Shown: in pieces, positions 25,966 through 35,987 of the stretch
Numbering within the stretch: position 1 is the first letter of the stretch
Layout: the number at the start of each line of letters is the position of its first letter
NCBI RefSeq assembly: GCF_000373625.1
Contig: NZ_KB891988.1
Span: 406,052 to 470,051 of the forward strand
Length of the DNA stretch: 64,000 nt
Reading direction: 5' to 3'
Source: Streptomyces sp. LaPpAH-108
Lineage (GTDB): Bacteria > Actinomycetota > Actinomycetes > Streptomycetales > Streptomycetaceae
Made by a program: the position numbers and the translations under genes
Notes under the pieces: generated by a model
Seen by the model: the letters and a program-made list of their open reading frames with translations, nothing else
The model's database searches: none
Told to the model about the DNA's origin: nothing

Positions 25966-27249
25966 ATGGAAGGCACCGCACACCCCTCGACCGCCGACGT
26001 CTACGACCCCGCGTCCACCGAGCGCTGGGCCCCCGAGCCCGACAAACGCCCCGGCCGCACCGCCTTCCAGCGCGACCGCGCCCGCATCCTGCACTCCGCC
26101 GCGCTGCGCCGCCTCGCGGGCAAGACCCAGGTCGTCACGCCGGGCACCCGCAGCCGCGCCTGGGACGCGAGCCCCCGCACCCGGCTCACCCACTCCCTGG
26201 AGTGCGCCCAGGTCGGCCGCGAGCTGGGCGCGGCCCTCGGCTGCGACCCCGACCTGGTGGAGGCCGCCTGCCTCGCGCACGACCTCGGCCATCCCCCCTT
26301 CGGCCACAACGGCGAACAGGCGCTGAACGAATTCGCCGACGACATCGGCGGCTTCGAGGGCAATGCCCAGTCGCTCAGGCTCCTCACCCGCATCGAGCCC
26401 AAGCGCTTCACCCCCGAGGGCTCCGTCGGCCTCAACCTCACCCGCGCGACCCTGGACGCCGCCACCAAGTACCCCTGGCCGCGCGGCGCCAGCCCGGCCG
26501 ATCCCGCGTCCCCCAAGTTCGGTGTCTACGACGACGACCGCCCCGTCTTCGACTGGGTCCGCAAGGAGGCCCCCGGCACCCGCACCTGCTTCGAGGCCCA
26601 GGTCATGGACTGGGCCGACGACGTGGCGTACTCGGTGCACGACATCGAGGACGGCCTGCACGCCGGGCACATCGACCCCAACTGCCTCCAGGCGGAGCCC
26701 GAAAGACGCGCCGTGTTCGAGGTCGCGATCGGCCGCTACGTCCCCGCGGACACCGACCCCGCGGAACTCGCCGCCGCCCTCGACCGGCTCCAGGACCAGG
26801 AGTGGTGGCCGCACGGCTACGACGGCACGGCGGTCGCGCAGGCCCGCCTGAAGGACGCCACCAGCCAGCTCATCGGCCGCTTCGCCCTCGCGGCGGAGGC
26901 CGGCACCCGCGAGGCGTACGGCACCGGGCGCCTGACCCGTTACGGCGCCGAACTCGTCGTACCCCGCGAGGCGCGCATGGAGTGCGCGGTGCTCAAGGCC
27001 GTCGCCGACCGGTACGTCATGCAGCGCGCCGAGCAGGAACTGCTCCGCGCCGACCAGCGGATCGTCGTCGCCGAGCTGGCCGAGGTGCTGACCCTGCGCG
27101 CCCCGGACGGGCTGGAGCCGCAGTTCCGGGCGCTGTTCGACGAGGCACCCGACGACCACGCGCGCAAGCGGGTGATCGTCGACCAGATCGCCTCCCTGAC
27201 CGACGCCTCGGCCCGCTCGCTGCACGCGAGACTCATGGGGCGCGACTGA
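25966..27249 (+). CDS. dgt: Deoxyguanosinetriphosphate triphosphohydrolase-like protein
   Basis: Encodes 427 residues. The HD-domain metal site is clear: [15 protein letters not shown] (His) and [15 protein letters not shown] (His-Asp). The [16 protein letters not shown] segment carries the further Asp. The enzyme removes triphosphate from dNTPs and so adjusts nucleotide pools. It is upstream of the flavoprotein and dnaG, the common actinobacterial neighbourhood linking it to DNA replication. A 168-base gap to the next gene suggests separate promoters. Confidence 0.93.
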   Translation: MEGTAHPSTADVYDPASTERWAPEPDKRPGRTAFQRDRARILHSAALRRLAGKTQVVTPGTRSRAWDASPRTRLTHSLECAQVGRELGAALGCDPDLVEAACLAHDLGHPPFGHNGEQALNEFADDIGGFEGNAQSLRLLTRIEPKRFTPEGSVGLNLTRATLDAATKYPWPRGASPADPASPKFGVYDDDRPVFDWVRKEAPGTRTCFEAQVMDWADDVAYSVHDIEDGLHAGHIDPNCLQAEPERRAVFEVAIGRYVPADTDPAELAAALDRLQDQEWWPHGYDGTAVAQARLKDATSQLIGRFALAAEAGTREAYGTGRLTRYGAELVVPREARMECAVLKAVADRYVMQRAEQELLRADQRIVVAELAEVLTLRAPDGLEPQFRALFDEAPDDHARKRVIVDQIASLTDASARSLHARLMGRD

Positions 27250-27417
27250 CGGGACACGACTGACGGACCGAGGCGGGAACACCGGACACCCGGCCGGGCA
27301 TATGTAGAAGGAACGTGCCTGCGAGTGGCCTGATCGGGTCACTCCCCCTTCCCGCGGCACGCCACGTGCGGGACGCTCCCCTGTGGCGGCAGGCGGCACC
27401 CTACGAGGAGGCATCAA

Positions 27418-28683
27418 GTGGTCGACGCGGATCAGACGTTCGTCATCGTCGGAGGCGGGCTCGCCGGGGCCAAGGCGGCCGAGACGCTGCGCGCGGAGGG
27501 CTTCACCGGCCGGGTGATACTGATCTGCGACGAACGCGACCACCCTTACGAGCGACCCCCGCTGTCCAAGGGCCACCTCCTCGGCAAGGAGGAGCGCGAG
27601 AGCGTCTTCGTGCACGAGCCCGCCTGGTACGCGCGCCACGACATCGAGCTGCATCTCGGCCAGACCGTGGACGCGATCGACCGCACCGCGAAGACCGTCC
27701 GCTTCGGCGACGACGGCACCCTCGTCCGCTACGACAAGCTGCTGCTCGTCACCGGCGCCGAACCCCGCCGCCTGGAGGTCCCCGGCACCTCGCTCGCGGG
27801 CGTCCACCATCTGCGCCGCCTCTCCCACGCCGAGCGCCTCAAGGGCGTCCTCGCCGCCCTCGGCCGCGACAACGGCCACCTCGTGATCGCGGGCGCGGGC
27901 TGGATCGGCCTGGAGGTCGCGGCGGCGGCCCGCGAGTACGGCGCCGAGGTCACCGTGATCGAGCCCGAGCCGACCCCGCTGCACGGCGTCCTCGGCCCCG
28001 AGCTGGGCAACCTCTTCGAGGAGCTGCACCGCGAGCACGGGGTCCGCTTCCACTTCGGGGTCAAGCTGACCGAGATCGTCGGCCAGGACGGCGTCGTCCT
28101 CGCCGCCCGCACCGACGACGGCGAGGAACACCCCGCGCACGACGTGCTCGCCGCCATCGGCGCCGCCCCGCGCACCGGCCTCGCCGAGGCCGCCGGGCTC
28201 GAACTGGCCGACCGCTCCCTCGGCGGCGGCATCGCGGTCGACGAGCACCTGCGCACCTCCGACCCCGACATCTACGCCGCCGGAGACGTGGCCAGCTTCC
28301 CGCTCCCGCTCTTCGGCACCCGGCTGCGCGTCGAACACTGGGCCAACGCCCTCAACGGCGGCCCCGCCGCCGCCCGCGCCATGCTCGGCCGGGACACCGT
28401 CTACGACCGGCTGCCCTACTTCTTCTCCGACCAGTACGACCTCGGCCTGGAGTACAGCGGCTGGGCGCCCCCCGGCTCCTACGACCAGGTGGTGATCCGG
28501 GGCGACGCGGGCAAGCGCGAGTTCATCGCGTTCTGGGTGCGCGAGGGCCGGGTGCTCGCCGGGATGAACGTGAACGTGTGGGACGTCACAGAGCCCATCC
28601 AGCGGCTGGTGCGATCCCGGGCCGTGGTGGACACCGAGGCCCTGGCCGACCCGCACGTCCCGCTCGCCGGGCTGGTGCCCTGA
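27418..28683 (+). CDS. FAD-dependent NAD(P)H oxidoreductase (ferredoxin reductase-like)
   Basis: Encodes 421 residues. The dinucleotide motif VGGGLAGAKAAETLR opens the FAD domain, ERPPLSKGHL follows, a second motif AGAGWIGLEVAAAA opens the NAD(P)H domain, and YAAGDVASFPLPL is the FAD-binding end. A C-terminal reductase domain follows (AFWVREGRVLAGMNVN). Relatives include rubredoxin/ferredoxin reductases serving P450 or dioxygenase systems. No ferredoxin or oxygenase gene is next to it. GTG 27418 has GAGGAGG about 6 nt upstream. Confidence 0.9.
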   Translation: MVDADQTFVIVGGGLAGAKAAETLRAEGFTGRVILICDERDHPYERPPLSKGHLLGKEERESVFVHEPAWYARHDIELHLGQTVDAIDRTAKTVRFGDDGTLVRYDKLLLVTGAEPRRLEVPGTSLAGVHHLRRLSHAERLKGVLAALGRDNGHLVIAGAGWIGLEVAAAAREYGAEVTVIEPEPTPLHGVLGPELGNLFEELHREHGVRFHFGVKLTEIVGQDGVVLAARTDDGEEHPAHDVLAAIGAAPRTGLAEAAGLELADRSLGGGIAVDEHLRTSDPDIYAAGDVASFPLPLFGTRLRVEHWANALNGGPAAARAMLGRDTVYDRLPYFFSDQYDLGLEYSGWAPPGSYDQVVIRGDAGKREFIAFWVREGRVLAGMNVNVWDVTEPIQRLVRSRAVVDTEALADPHVPLAGLVP

Positions 28684-28730
28684 GGCACGGGCGAGCGGGG
28701 AGTGCCCCCGGACCCCCGTAGAATTCATCC

Positions 28731-30638
28731 GTGGCAGGACGGATCAACGACGAGGACGTGAAGGCGGTACGGGACGCGGTCCCGATCGACGCCGTGGTCT
28801 CCGAGTACCTCCAGCTGCGGAACGCGGGCGGCGGCAACCTCAAGGGCCTCTGCCCCTTCCACGACGAGAAGTCCCCGTCCTTCCAGGTCAGCCCGAGCAA
28901 GGGGCTCTTCCACTGCTTCGGCTGCCAGGAGGGCGGCGACACGATCACCTTCGTCATGAAGGTGGACCACCTCTCCTTCTCCGAGGCGGTCGAGCGGCTG
29001 GCGGGCCAGGCCGGGATCACGCTGCGCTACGAGGAGGGCGGGTACAACCCCGCCCACCAGCGCGGCGAGCGCATCCGCCTGGTCGAGGCGCACAAGATCG
29101 CCGCCCAGTGGTACGCGGAACAGCTCGCCACCAGCCCCGAGGCCGAGACCGGCCGGATCTTCCTCGCCGAGCGCGGCTTCGACCAGGCCGCCGCCGTCCA
29201 CTTCGGCGTCGGCTACAGCCCCCAGGGCTGGGACCACCTCACCCGCTATCTGCGCGGCAAGGGCTTCAGCGACAAGGAACTGATCCTCTCCGGGCTCGCC
29301 CAGGACGGCCGCCGCGGCCCCATCGACCGCTTCCGGGGCCGCCTGATGTGGCCCATCCGGGACATCGGCGGCGAGGTCGTCGGCTTCGGCGCCCGCAAGC
29401 TCTACGAGGCGGACAACGGGCCCAAGTACCTCAACACCCCCGACACCGCGATCTACCGGAAGTCCCAGGTCCTCTACGGCATCGACCTGGCCAAGCAGCA
29501 GATCGCCAAGTCCAGCCGGGCCGTCGTCGTCGAGGGCTACACCGACGTCATGGCCTGCCACCTCGCCGGGGTGACGACGGCCATCGCGACCTGCGGCACC
29601 GCCTTCGGCGGCGACCACATCAAGATCCTGCGCCGCCTGCTCATGGACAACGGCTCGGCCCGCGTGATCTTCACCTTCGACGGCGACGCGGCCGGACAGA
29701 AGGCCGCGCTGCGCGCCTTCGAGGACGACCAGAAGTTCGCCGCCGAGACCTACATCGCCATCGCCCCCGACGGCATGGACCCCTGCGAACTCCGCCTCGC
29801 CAAGGGCGACGAGGCCGTCGTCGACCTCACCGAACCCCGCACCCCGCTCTTCGAGTTCGCGCTCCGCCAGATCGTCGCGCGCTACGACCTCGACACCCCG
29901 GCGGGCCGCGCCGCCGCGCTGGACGAGGCCGCACCGGTCGTCGCCCGCATCAAGAACAGCGGCGCCCAGCACGAGGTCGCCGTCGACCTCGCGGGCATGC
30001 TCGGCATCCTCGACACCCAGTTCGTCGTCAAGCGCGTCGCCCAACTCGCCCGCTGGGCAAGGGATCGCGGCGGCAAGGGTGCCCCGCCGCAGCAGCAGAA
30101 CCGCGCCGACCGGCAGCAGTGGGAGACGACCCCCCGGGTGAGTTCAGGACCCGCGCTCACCCTGCGCAACCCGGTCTTCGCCGCCGAACGCGAACTGCTC
30201 AAACTCGCCCTCCAGCGGCCCGAGTTGGTCTCCCCGGCCTTCGACGCCTACGGCATCGACGAGTTCACCGCCGCGCCCTACGCCGCCGTGCGCCAGGCCA
30301 TCGCGGAGACGGGCGGCGCCGAGTACGGCGTGGCCGACCCGCAGGAGTATCTGGTCGGGGTCCGCGAGGCCGCGCCCGACGACACCGTGCGCGCCATGGT
30401 CACCGAGCTGGCCGTCGAGCCGATCCTGCGCCGCACGGTGGACGAGATCTACGCGGGCACGGTCCTCGTCGTCGTCCGCCGCCGCGCGGTCGAGCGCCGC
30501 ATCCAGGACGTCCAGTCCCAGCTGACCCGTCTCGCCACCGGCGGCGACCCCGCCCAACTGGCCTCCGTACAGAACGAATTGTGGGTCCTCCAGCAGTACG
30601 ACCAGGCATTGCGCGCGCACGGAGCGGACGCGCTCTAG
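28731..30638 (+). CDS. dnaG: DNA primase
   Basis: Encodes 635 residues, normal for DnaG. The zinc-binding site is Cys41-x2-His44 with Cys62-x2-Cys65. The TOPRIM catalytic part shows VVEGYTDVMACHLAG and TFDGDAAGQKAA, and the C-terminal helicase-binding domain starts about residue 490 (FAAERELLKLAL). It makes RNA primers on the lagging strand. GTG 28731 lies 48 bases after the flavoprotein gene, so the two may be co-transcribed. The sigma gene follows after 153 bases, recalling the classical primase-sigma arrangement. Confidence 0.96.
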   Translation: MAGRINDEDVKAVRDAVPIDAVVSEYLQLRNAGGGNLKGLCPFHDEKSPSFQVSPSKGLFHCFGCQEGGDTITFVMKVDHLSFSEAVERLAGQAGITLRYEEGGYNPAHQRGERIRLVEAHKIAAQWYAEQLATSPEAETGRIFLAERGFDQAAAVHFGVGYSPQGWDHLTRYLRGKGFSDKELILSGLAQDGRRGPIDRFRGRLMWPIRDIGGEVVGFGARKLYEADNGPKYLNTPDTAIYRKSQVLYGIDLAKQQIAKSSRAVVVEGYTDVMACHLAGVTTAIATCGTAFGGDHIKILRRLLMDNGSARVIFTFDGDAAGQKAALRAFEDDQKFAAETYIAIAPDGMDPCELRLAKGDEAVVDLTEPRTPLFEFALRQIVARYDLDTPAGRAAALDEAAPVVARIKNSGAQHEVAVDLAGMLGILDTQFVVKRVAQLARWARDRGGKGAPPQQQNRADRQQWETTPRVSSGPALTLRNPVFAAERELLKLALQRPELVSPAFDAYGIDEFTAAPYAAVRQAIAETGGAEYGVADPQEYLVGVREAAPDDTVRAMVTELAVEPILRRTVDEIYAGTVLVVVRRRAVERRIQDVQSQLTRLATGGDPAQLASVQNELWVLQQYDQALRAHGADAL

Positions 30639-30791
30639 CCCTCGCGGGCCCCAGGATCACCACGCGGTCACGGGCCGGACGCAAAAAGTCACCGCACGCC
30701 CCTCGTGGCGGGGATGTGTCGTACCCCACACTGGGTGCGGTGCCCCAGCCCCCCGGAGCGCAGGCCGCGACTCATCCTGGAGGTCGCCCCC

Positions 30792-31940
30792 GTGCGGACC
30801 CACACCCTCACCAAGACCGCAGGAGCCGTCACACCCCCCGGTGACGAGCCCGACGCGGAGACGGACGTGCTCATGGCCGTGCCCTCGCAGGGCGGCCCCC
30901 GCCGGGAGGCGGAACCCGAGGAGACGCATGAGCCCGCCGAACCCCCGGCGGATGCCCTGAGCGGCGACGAACCCGAACCCGAACGCGAGCCCGCCGCGAC
31001 GCGCGCCGCCGTCCGGTCCGAGACCGGCGGGCCCTCCGCCGACCTGTTCCGGCAGTACCTGCGCGAGATCGGCCGCATCCCGCTGCTCACCGCCGCGGAG
31101 GAGGTCGAACTCGCCCGCCGCGTCGAGGCCGGGCTCTTCGCCGAGGAGAAACTGAGCGGCACCCCCGACCTCGACAGTCACCTCGCCGGTGATCTCGACC
31201 GGCTCGTCGTCCTCGGCCGCATCGCCAAGCGCCGCCTCATCGAGGCCAACCTGCGGCTCGTCGTCTCCGTCGCCAAGCGGTACGTCGGGCGCGGGCTGAC
31301 CATGCTCGACCTCGTCCAGGAGGGCAACCTCGGGCTCATCCGCGCGGTGGAGAAGTTCGACTACGCGCGGGGCTACAAGTTCTCCACGTACGCCACGTGG
31401 TGGATCCGCCAGGCGATGTCGCGTGCGCTGGCTGATCAGGCTCGGACGATCCGGGTGCCTGTGCATGTGGTCGAGTTGATCAACCGGGTTGTCCGGGTGC
31501 AGCGGCGGATGCTTCAGGAGCGGGGGTACGAGCCGACGCCCGAGGAAGTCGCGGCGCATCTTGAGCTTCCTCCGGAGCGGGTGCGTGAGGTGCTGCGGCT
31601 GGCTCAGGAACCGGTGTCGTTGCACGCGCCTGTGGGGGAGGAGGATGAGGTCGCCCTCGGGGATCTCATCGAGGACGGGGATGCTGCCAGTCCTGTGGAG
31701 TCGGCGGCGTTTCTTCTTCTACGGCAGCATTTGGATGCGGTGCTTTCCACTCTTGGGGAACGTGAGCGGAAGGTAGTTCAGCTGCGGTACGGGTTGGCTG
31801 ATGGGCGGCCCCGTACGTTGGAGGAGATCGGCAGGTTGTTCGGGGTCACTCGGGAGCGGATTCGGCAGATCGAGTCGAAGACCCTGGGCAAGCTGCGGGA
31901 CCATACATACGCGGATCAGCTTCGGGGTTATCTGGACTGA
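30792..31940 (+). CDS. hrdA: Group 2 sigma-70 factor, HrdA-like
   Basis: Encodes 382 residues from GTG 30792, with GGAGG 8 nt upstream. Region 1.2 ([16 protein letters not shown]), region 2 ([46 protein letters not shown]), region 3 and region 4 ([18 protein letters not shown]) are all present. The Glu/Pro-rich N-terminal ~85 residues are short compared with the principal sigma HrdB. The [13 protein letters not shown] start and location just after dnaG fit HrdA. Codon use changes from C-ending in the first half to G- and T-ending in the second half (from about 31430). Confidence 0.88.
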   Translation: MRTHTLTKTAGAVTPPGDEPDAETDVLMAVPSQGGPRREAEPEETHEPAEPPADALSGDEPEPEREPAATRAAVRSETGGPSADLFRQYLREIGRIPLLTAAEEVELARRVEAGLFAEEKLSGTPDLDSHLAGDLDRLVVLGRIAKRRLIEANLRLVVSVAKRYVGRGLTMLDLVQEGNLGLIRAVEKFDYARGYKFSTYATWWIRQAMSRALADQARTIRVPVHVVELINRVVRVQRRMLQERGYEPTPEEVAAHLELPPERVREVLRLAQEPVSLHAPVGEEDEVALGDLIEDGDAASPVESAAFLLLRQHLDAVLSTLGERERKVVQLRYGLADGRPRTLEEIGRLFGVTRERIRQIESKTLGKLRDHTYADQLRGYLD

Positions 31941-32126
31941 TGCCGGGTGCGGGCCGGTTGTGGCTGATCGCGCAGTTCCCCGCGCCCCTAAAAGACAAAA
32001 GCCAAAAGCCAAAAGACGACCCCCACCCCCCGCTGCGGGCAGTCGTGCCGCTGGGGCGGCACGGGTGGGCGCAGCGGCACCCGCCAACGCGGGGAGTGCA
32101 CCCACCCGTACCTCAGCCCAAGGCGG
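31941..32126. repeat. Intergenic element resembling a dispersed Streptomyces repeat, with hairpin
   Basis: The segment between converging hrdA and an ABC exporter gene contains CGCAGTTCCCCGCGCCCCTA, a phrase I recall from many Streptomyces intergenic regions, followed by CAAAAGC-type short tandem repeats. A perfect hairpin CGTGCCGC/GCGGCACG sits at 32044-32063 and could terminate both genes. That the phrase is dispersed is from memory and not testable here. Confidence 0.5.
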
Positions 32127-34055
32127 TCAGTCCACCTCGGCTACCGCCTGAGCGAACTGGGCCTTGTACAGGCGGGCATACGCACCGTCCGCGGCCAACA
32201 GGTCCGCGTGCGCGCCCTGTTCCACGATGGAACCGTTCTCCATCACCAGGATCGTGTCCGCGTCGCGGATCGTGGAGAGACGGTGGGCGATGACGAACGA
32301 CGTGCGGCCGTCGGCGAGTTTGGCCATCGCCTTCTGGATCAGCACCTCGGTGCGGGTGTCGACGGAGCTGGTCGCCTCGTCAAGGACGAGGATCACCGGC
32401 TCGGAGAGGAACGCCCGCGCGATGGTGATGAGCTGCTTCTCACCCGCGCTGACGCCCGTACCCTCGTCGTCGATGACCGTGTCGTACCCGTCGGGGAGGG
32501 TGCGGATGAACCGGTCGGCGTGGGCAGCCCGCGCCGCCTCCTCGATCTCACCCCGCGTGACCTCGCGAGAGGACCCGTACGCGATGTTCTCCGCGATCGT
32601 GCCGCCGAACAGCCAGGTGTCCTGGAGCACCATGCCGATGTTCGAGCGGAGTTCGTCGCGGGTCATGTCGCGGACGTCGACGCCGTCGAGGGTGATGCGC
32701 CCGCCGGAGACCTCGTAGAACCGCATGAGCAGGTTGACCAGCGTGGTCTTGCCCGCGCCGGTCGGGCCGACGATGGCGACCGTCTGGCCGGGCTCGACCT
32801 TCAGGGAAAGGTCCTCGATCAGCGGCTTGTCGGGGTCGTAGCGGAAGGAGACGTTCTCCAGGCGGACCCGGCCGCGCAGCTCGTCGGGGCGCACGCCCGG
32901 CTGCGGGTCGGCGCCCTGCTCCTCGGCGTCCAGCAGCTCGAAGACCCGCTCGGCCGAGGCGACGCCGGACTGCACCAGGTTCGCCATCGACGCGACCTGG
33001 GTCAGCGGCATCGAGAACTGCCGCGAGTACTGGATGAACGCCTGCACGTCACCGATGGACAGCGAGCCGGAGGCGACCCGCAGACCGCCGACCACGGCCA
33101 CCAGCACGTAGTTGAGGTTCGAGACGAACATCATCAGCGGCTGCATGACCCCGCTGTTGAACTGCGCCTTGAACCCGGCCTCGTACAGCTGCTCGTTCTG
33201 CTCGGCGAACTGCTTCGCCGACTCCTCCTGGCGGCCGAACACCTTCACCAGGGTGTGCCCGGTGTACATCTCCTCGATGTGCGCGTTCAGCGCGCCGGTG
33301 GTCCGCCACTGCTGCACGAAGTGCGGCTGCGAGCGCTTGCCGACCCGGGTGGCCACCAGGAAGGACAGCGGCACGGTCACCAGGGCGACCAGCGCGAGGA
33401 TCCAGGAGACGTAGAACATCATCGCGAGCACGCCCACGATGGTCAGCACCGAGTTGATCAGCTGGCCCATCGACTGCTGGAGCGTCTGGCCGATGTTGTC
33501 GATGTCGTTCGTGGCGCGGGAAAGTACCTCGCCGCGCTGGCGCTGGTCGAAGTACGACAGCGGCAGCCGCGACAGCTTGTCCTGCACATCGGCGCGCATC
33601 CGCAGCATCGTGCGGTTCACGCTCCGGTTGACCAGCCGCGTCGCCACCGCCATCAGCAGACCGGCGACCAGGAAGGTGACCAGGGCGAGCAGCAGGACAT
33701 TCCCCACCGCGCCGAAGTCGATCCCCTGGCCCGGGGTGAAGTCGGTGCTGCGCAGCATGTCCGCGACGGCGCCCTTGCCCTGCGCGCGCAGGTTGCTCAG
33801 GACCTGGTCCTTGGTGGCCCCGGCCGGCATCTGGCGGCCGATGATCCCGGCGAACACCAGGTCGGTGGCCTTGCCGAGGATCTTCGGACCGATCACGCTC
33901 AGCGCCACGCTGCCGACCACGCAGGCCAGCAGGGTGTAGATGGTGCCCCGCTCGGGGCGGAACCGGGCCAGCAGCCGTTTGCCCGACCCCTTGAAGTCCA
34001 TCGAGCGCTGGTCCGGGCCGCCCCCGGCCATCATGCGTCCCATGGGCCCGGCCAT
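32127..34055 (-). CDS. ABC exporter subunit with canonical ATPase site (heterodimer partner)
   Basis: Encodes 642 residues: six transmembrane segments (about residues 40-340), then a nucleotide-binding domain. Walker A is GPTGAGKTT, the signature is the unusual GVSAGEKQL and Walker B is VILVLDEATSSVD with the catalytic Glu. The start (ATG 34055) shares one base with the stop of the partner gene upstream. The pair makes a heterodimeric multidrug or lipid exporter of the BmrCD/TM287-288 type in the cytoplasmic membrane. Substrate unknown. Confidence 0.92.
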   Translation of the reverse strand: MAGPMGRMMAGGGPDQRSMDFKGSGKRLLARFRPERGTIYTLLACVVGSVALSVIGPKILGKATDLVFAGIIGRQMPAGATKDQVLSNLRAQGKGAVADMLRSTDFTPGQGIDFGAVGNVLLLALVTFLVAGLLMAVATRLVNRSVNRTMLRMRADVQDKLSRLPLSYFDQRQRGEVLSRATNDIDNIGQTLQQSMGQLINSVLTIVGVLAMMFYVSWILALVALVTVPLSFLVATRVGKRSQPHFVQQWRTTGALNAHIEEMYTGHTLVKVFGRQEESAKQFAEQNEQLYEAGFKAQFNSGVMQPLMMFVSNLNYVLVAVVGGLRVASGSLSIGDVQAFIQYSRQFSMPLTQVASMANLVQSGVASAERVFELLDAEEQGADPQPGVRPDELRGRVRLENVSFRYDPDKPLIEDLSLKVEPGQTVAIVGPTGAGKTTLVNLLMRFYEVSGGRITLDGVDVRDMTRDELRSNIGMVLQDTWLFGGTIAENIAYGSSREVTRGEIEEAARAAHADRFIRTLPDGYDTVIDDEGTGVSAGEKQLITIARAFLSEPVILVLDEATSSVDTRTEVLIQKAMAKLADGRTSFVIAHRLSTIRDADTILVMENGSIVEQGAHADLLAADGAYARLYKAQFAQAVAEVD

Positions 34056-35788
34056 CAGGCAGCCTCCGCTTCCGTGAGCTGGGAGAGCACGATCTCCCGG
34101 TAGGTCTCGTTGCCCGCCATGAGTTCGTGGTGGCGGCCCGAGCCGACCACCCGGCCCTCGTCCAGGACGATGATCCGGTCGGCGTCCCGGATGGTCGCCA
34201 CCCGCTGGGCGACGATCACGACGGTCGCCTCCGAGGTCTCCTCCGTCAGCGCGGCACGCAGCGCCGCGTCCGTCGCGTAGTCGAGCGCGGAGAAGGAGTC
34301 GTCGAAGAGGTAGATCTCCGGGCGCTGCACCAGGGTGCGCGCGATGGCCAGCCGCTGGCGCTGACCGCCCGAGACGTTGGTGCCGCCCTGCGCGATCGGG
34401 GCGTTCAGACCGCCCTCCAGCTCGGCGACGAAGTCCTTGGCCTGCGCCACCTCAAGCGCGTGCCACAGCTCCTCGTCGGTCGCGTCCGGATTGCCGTAGC
34501 GCAGGTTGGTGGCGACCGTGCCCGCGAACAGGTACGGCTTCTGCGGCACCAGGCCGACCGTGCGCGCGAGCAGCGCCGGCTCGGCCTCGCGCACGTCCAC
34601 GCCGTCCACCAGCACCTGGCCCTCGGTGGCGTCGAACAGGCGCGGGACCAGGCCGAGCAGGGTGGACTTGCCGCTGCCGGTCGAGCCGATCACGGCCGTC
34701 GTCTCGCCCGGGCGGGCCACCAGGTCGATGGAGCGCAGCACCGGCTCCTCGGCACCCGGATAGCGGAAGCCCGCGCCCCGGATCTCCAGATGCCCGTGTC
34801 CGCGCAGCTCGGTCACCGGCGCGAGCGGCGGGACGACGCTGGACTCGGTGCCCAGCACCTCCTCGATGCGCTCGGCACACACCTCGGCGCGCGGCACCAT
34901 CATGAACATGAAGGTGGCCATCATCACGGACATGACGATCTGCATCAGATAGGCGAGGAACGCCGTCAGGTCACCGATCTGCATCTCGCCGCTGTCGATG
35001 CGGTGGGCGCCGAACCAGACCACCGCGATGGACGACACGTTCACCACGGTCATCACGATCGGGAACATCAGCGCCAGCATCCGGCCGGTGGCCAGCTGCA
35101 TGTCGGTCAGCTCGGAGTTCGCCCTGCCGAACCGCTCGCGCTCGTAGTCGTCGCGGACGAAGGCGCGGATCACGCGGTTGCCGCTGATCTGCTCGCGCAG
35201 CACCCGGTTCACCGTGTCCAGACGGGTCTGCATCGAGCGGAACAGCGGGCGCAGGCGGCGCACGATCAGCGCCACGCTGATGGCCAGCACCGGGACGACG
35301 GCCACGAGCACCGCCGACAGCGGCACGTCCAGGCCGAGCGCGAGCACGATCCCGCCGACACACATGATGGGCGCCGAGACCATCAGGGTGAACGTCATCA
35401 GGACCAGCATCTGGACCTGCTGCACGTCGTTCGTCGTACGGGTGATGAGCGAGGGCGCCCCGAAGTGACCCAGCTCACGCGAGGAGAAGGACTGCACCCG
35501 GTCGAAGACCGCGCCGCGCACGTCCCGGCCCAGCGCCGAGGCGGTACGGGCGCCGAAGTACACGGCGCCGATGTTGCACACGACCTGGACCAGCGAGATG
35601 CCGATCATGAGGGCGCCGAAGGACAGGATGTAGCCCGTGTCGCCCTTCACGACACCGTTGTCGATGATGTGCGCGTTGAGGGTGGGCAGATAGAGCGTGG
35701 CGCAGGTCTGGAGGAACTGGAGCGCCACCAGGAGGGTGATGGGTTTCTTGTAGGGCCTGAGATAGGTCCGCAGAAGTCGTATGAGCAC
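34055..35788 (-). CDS. ABC exporter subunit with degenerate ATPase site (heterodimer partner)
   Basis: Encodes 577 residues with six transmembrane segments and a nucleotide-binding domain: Walker A GSTGSGKST, signature NVSGGQRQR, Walker B IYLFDDSFSALD. Asp in place of the catalytic Glu after Walker B is the mark of the degenerate half of heterodimeric exporters. It is the first gene of the two-gene operon; its stop overlaps the start of the partner. The upstream gap of 199 bases contains its promoter, not identified. Confidence 0.92.
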   Translation of the reverse strand: MLIRLLRTYLRPYKKPITLLVALQFLQTCATLYLPTLNAHIIDNGVVKGDTGYILSFGALMIGISLVQVVCNIGAVYFGARTASALGRDVRGAVFDRVQSFSSRELGHFGAPSLITRTTNDVQQVQMLVLMTFTLMVSAPIMCVGGIVLALGLDVPLSAVLVAVVPVLAISVALIVRRLRPLFRSMQTRLDTVNRVLREQISGNRVIRAFVRDDYERERFGRANSELTDMQLATGRMLALMFPIVMTVVNVSSIAVVWFGAHRIDSGEMQIGDLTAFLAYLMQIVMSVMMATFMFMMVPRAEVCAERIEEVLGTESSVVPPLAPVTELRGHGHLEIRGAGFRYPGAEEPVLRSIDLVARPGETTAVIGSTGSGKSTLLGLVPRLFDATEGQVLVDGVDVREAEPALLARTVGLVPQKPYLFAGTVATNLRYGNPDATDEELWHALEVAQAKDFVAELEGGLNAPIAQGGTNVSGGQRQRLAIARTLVQRPEIYLFDDSFSALDYATDAALRAALTEETSEATVVIVAQRVATIRDADRIIVLDEGRVVGSGRHHELMAGNETYREIVLSQLTEAEAA

Positions 35789-35987
35789 GCTGGTCTCTCG
35801 GAGTCGGCGGTGGGGCGGGGGTGCCTGCCCCTGGCCCTATCGTCGGACACTCCACCCGCGTTACCTCAACCGAATTAACCCGTCAGGCTGCCCGTTTGAG
35901 CTGTGGGCGGAAACGCCTGCGCGGGGGTGAGTTTCACGACTCCTCGTCAGCGGGCCTACGTGTCGGTGGGCCTCCTCGTCGGTGGGC

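Noticed and set aside
24802..28728. A 1308-residue open frame on the minus strand
   Set aside because: It is antisense to dgt and the flavoprotein gene and has no family features; a G+C shadow.
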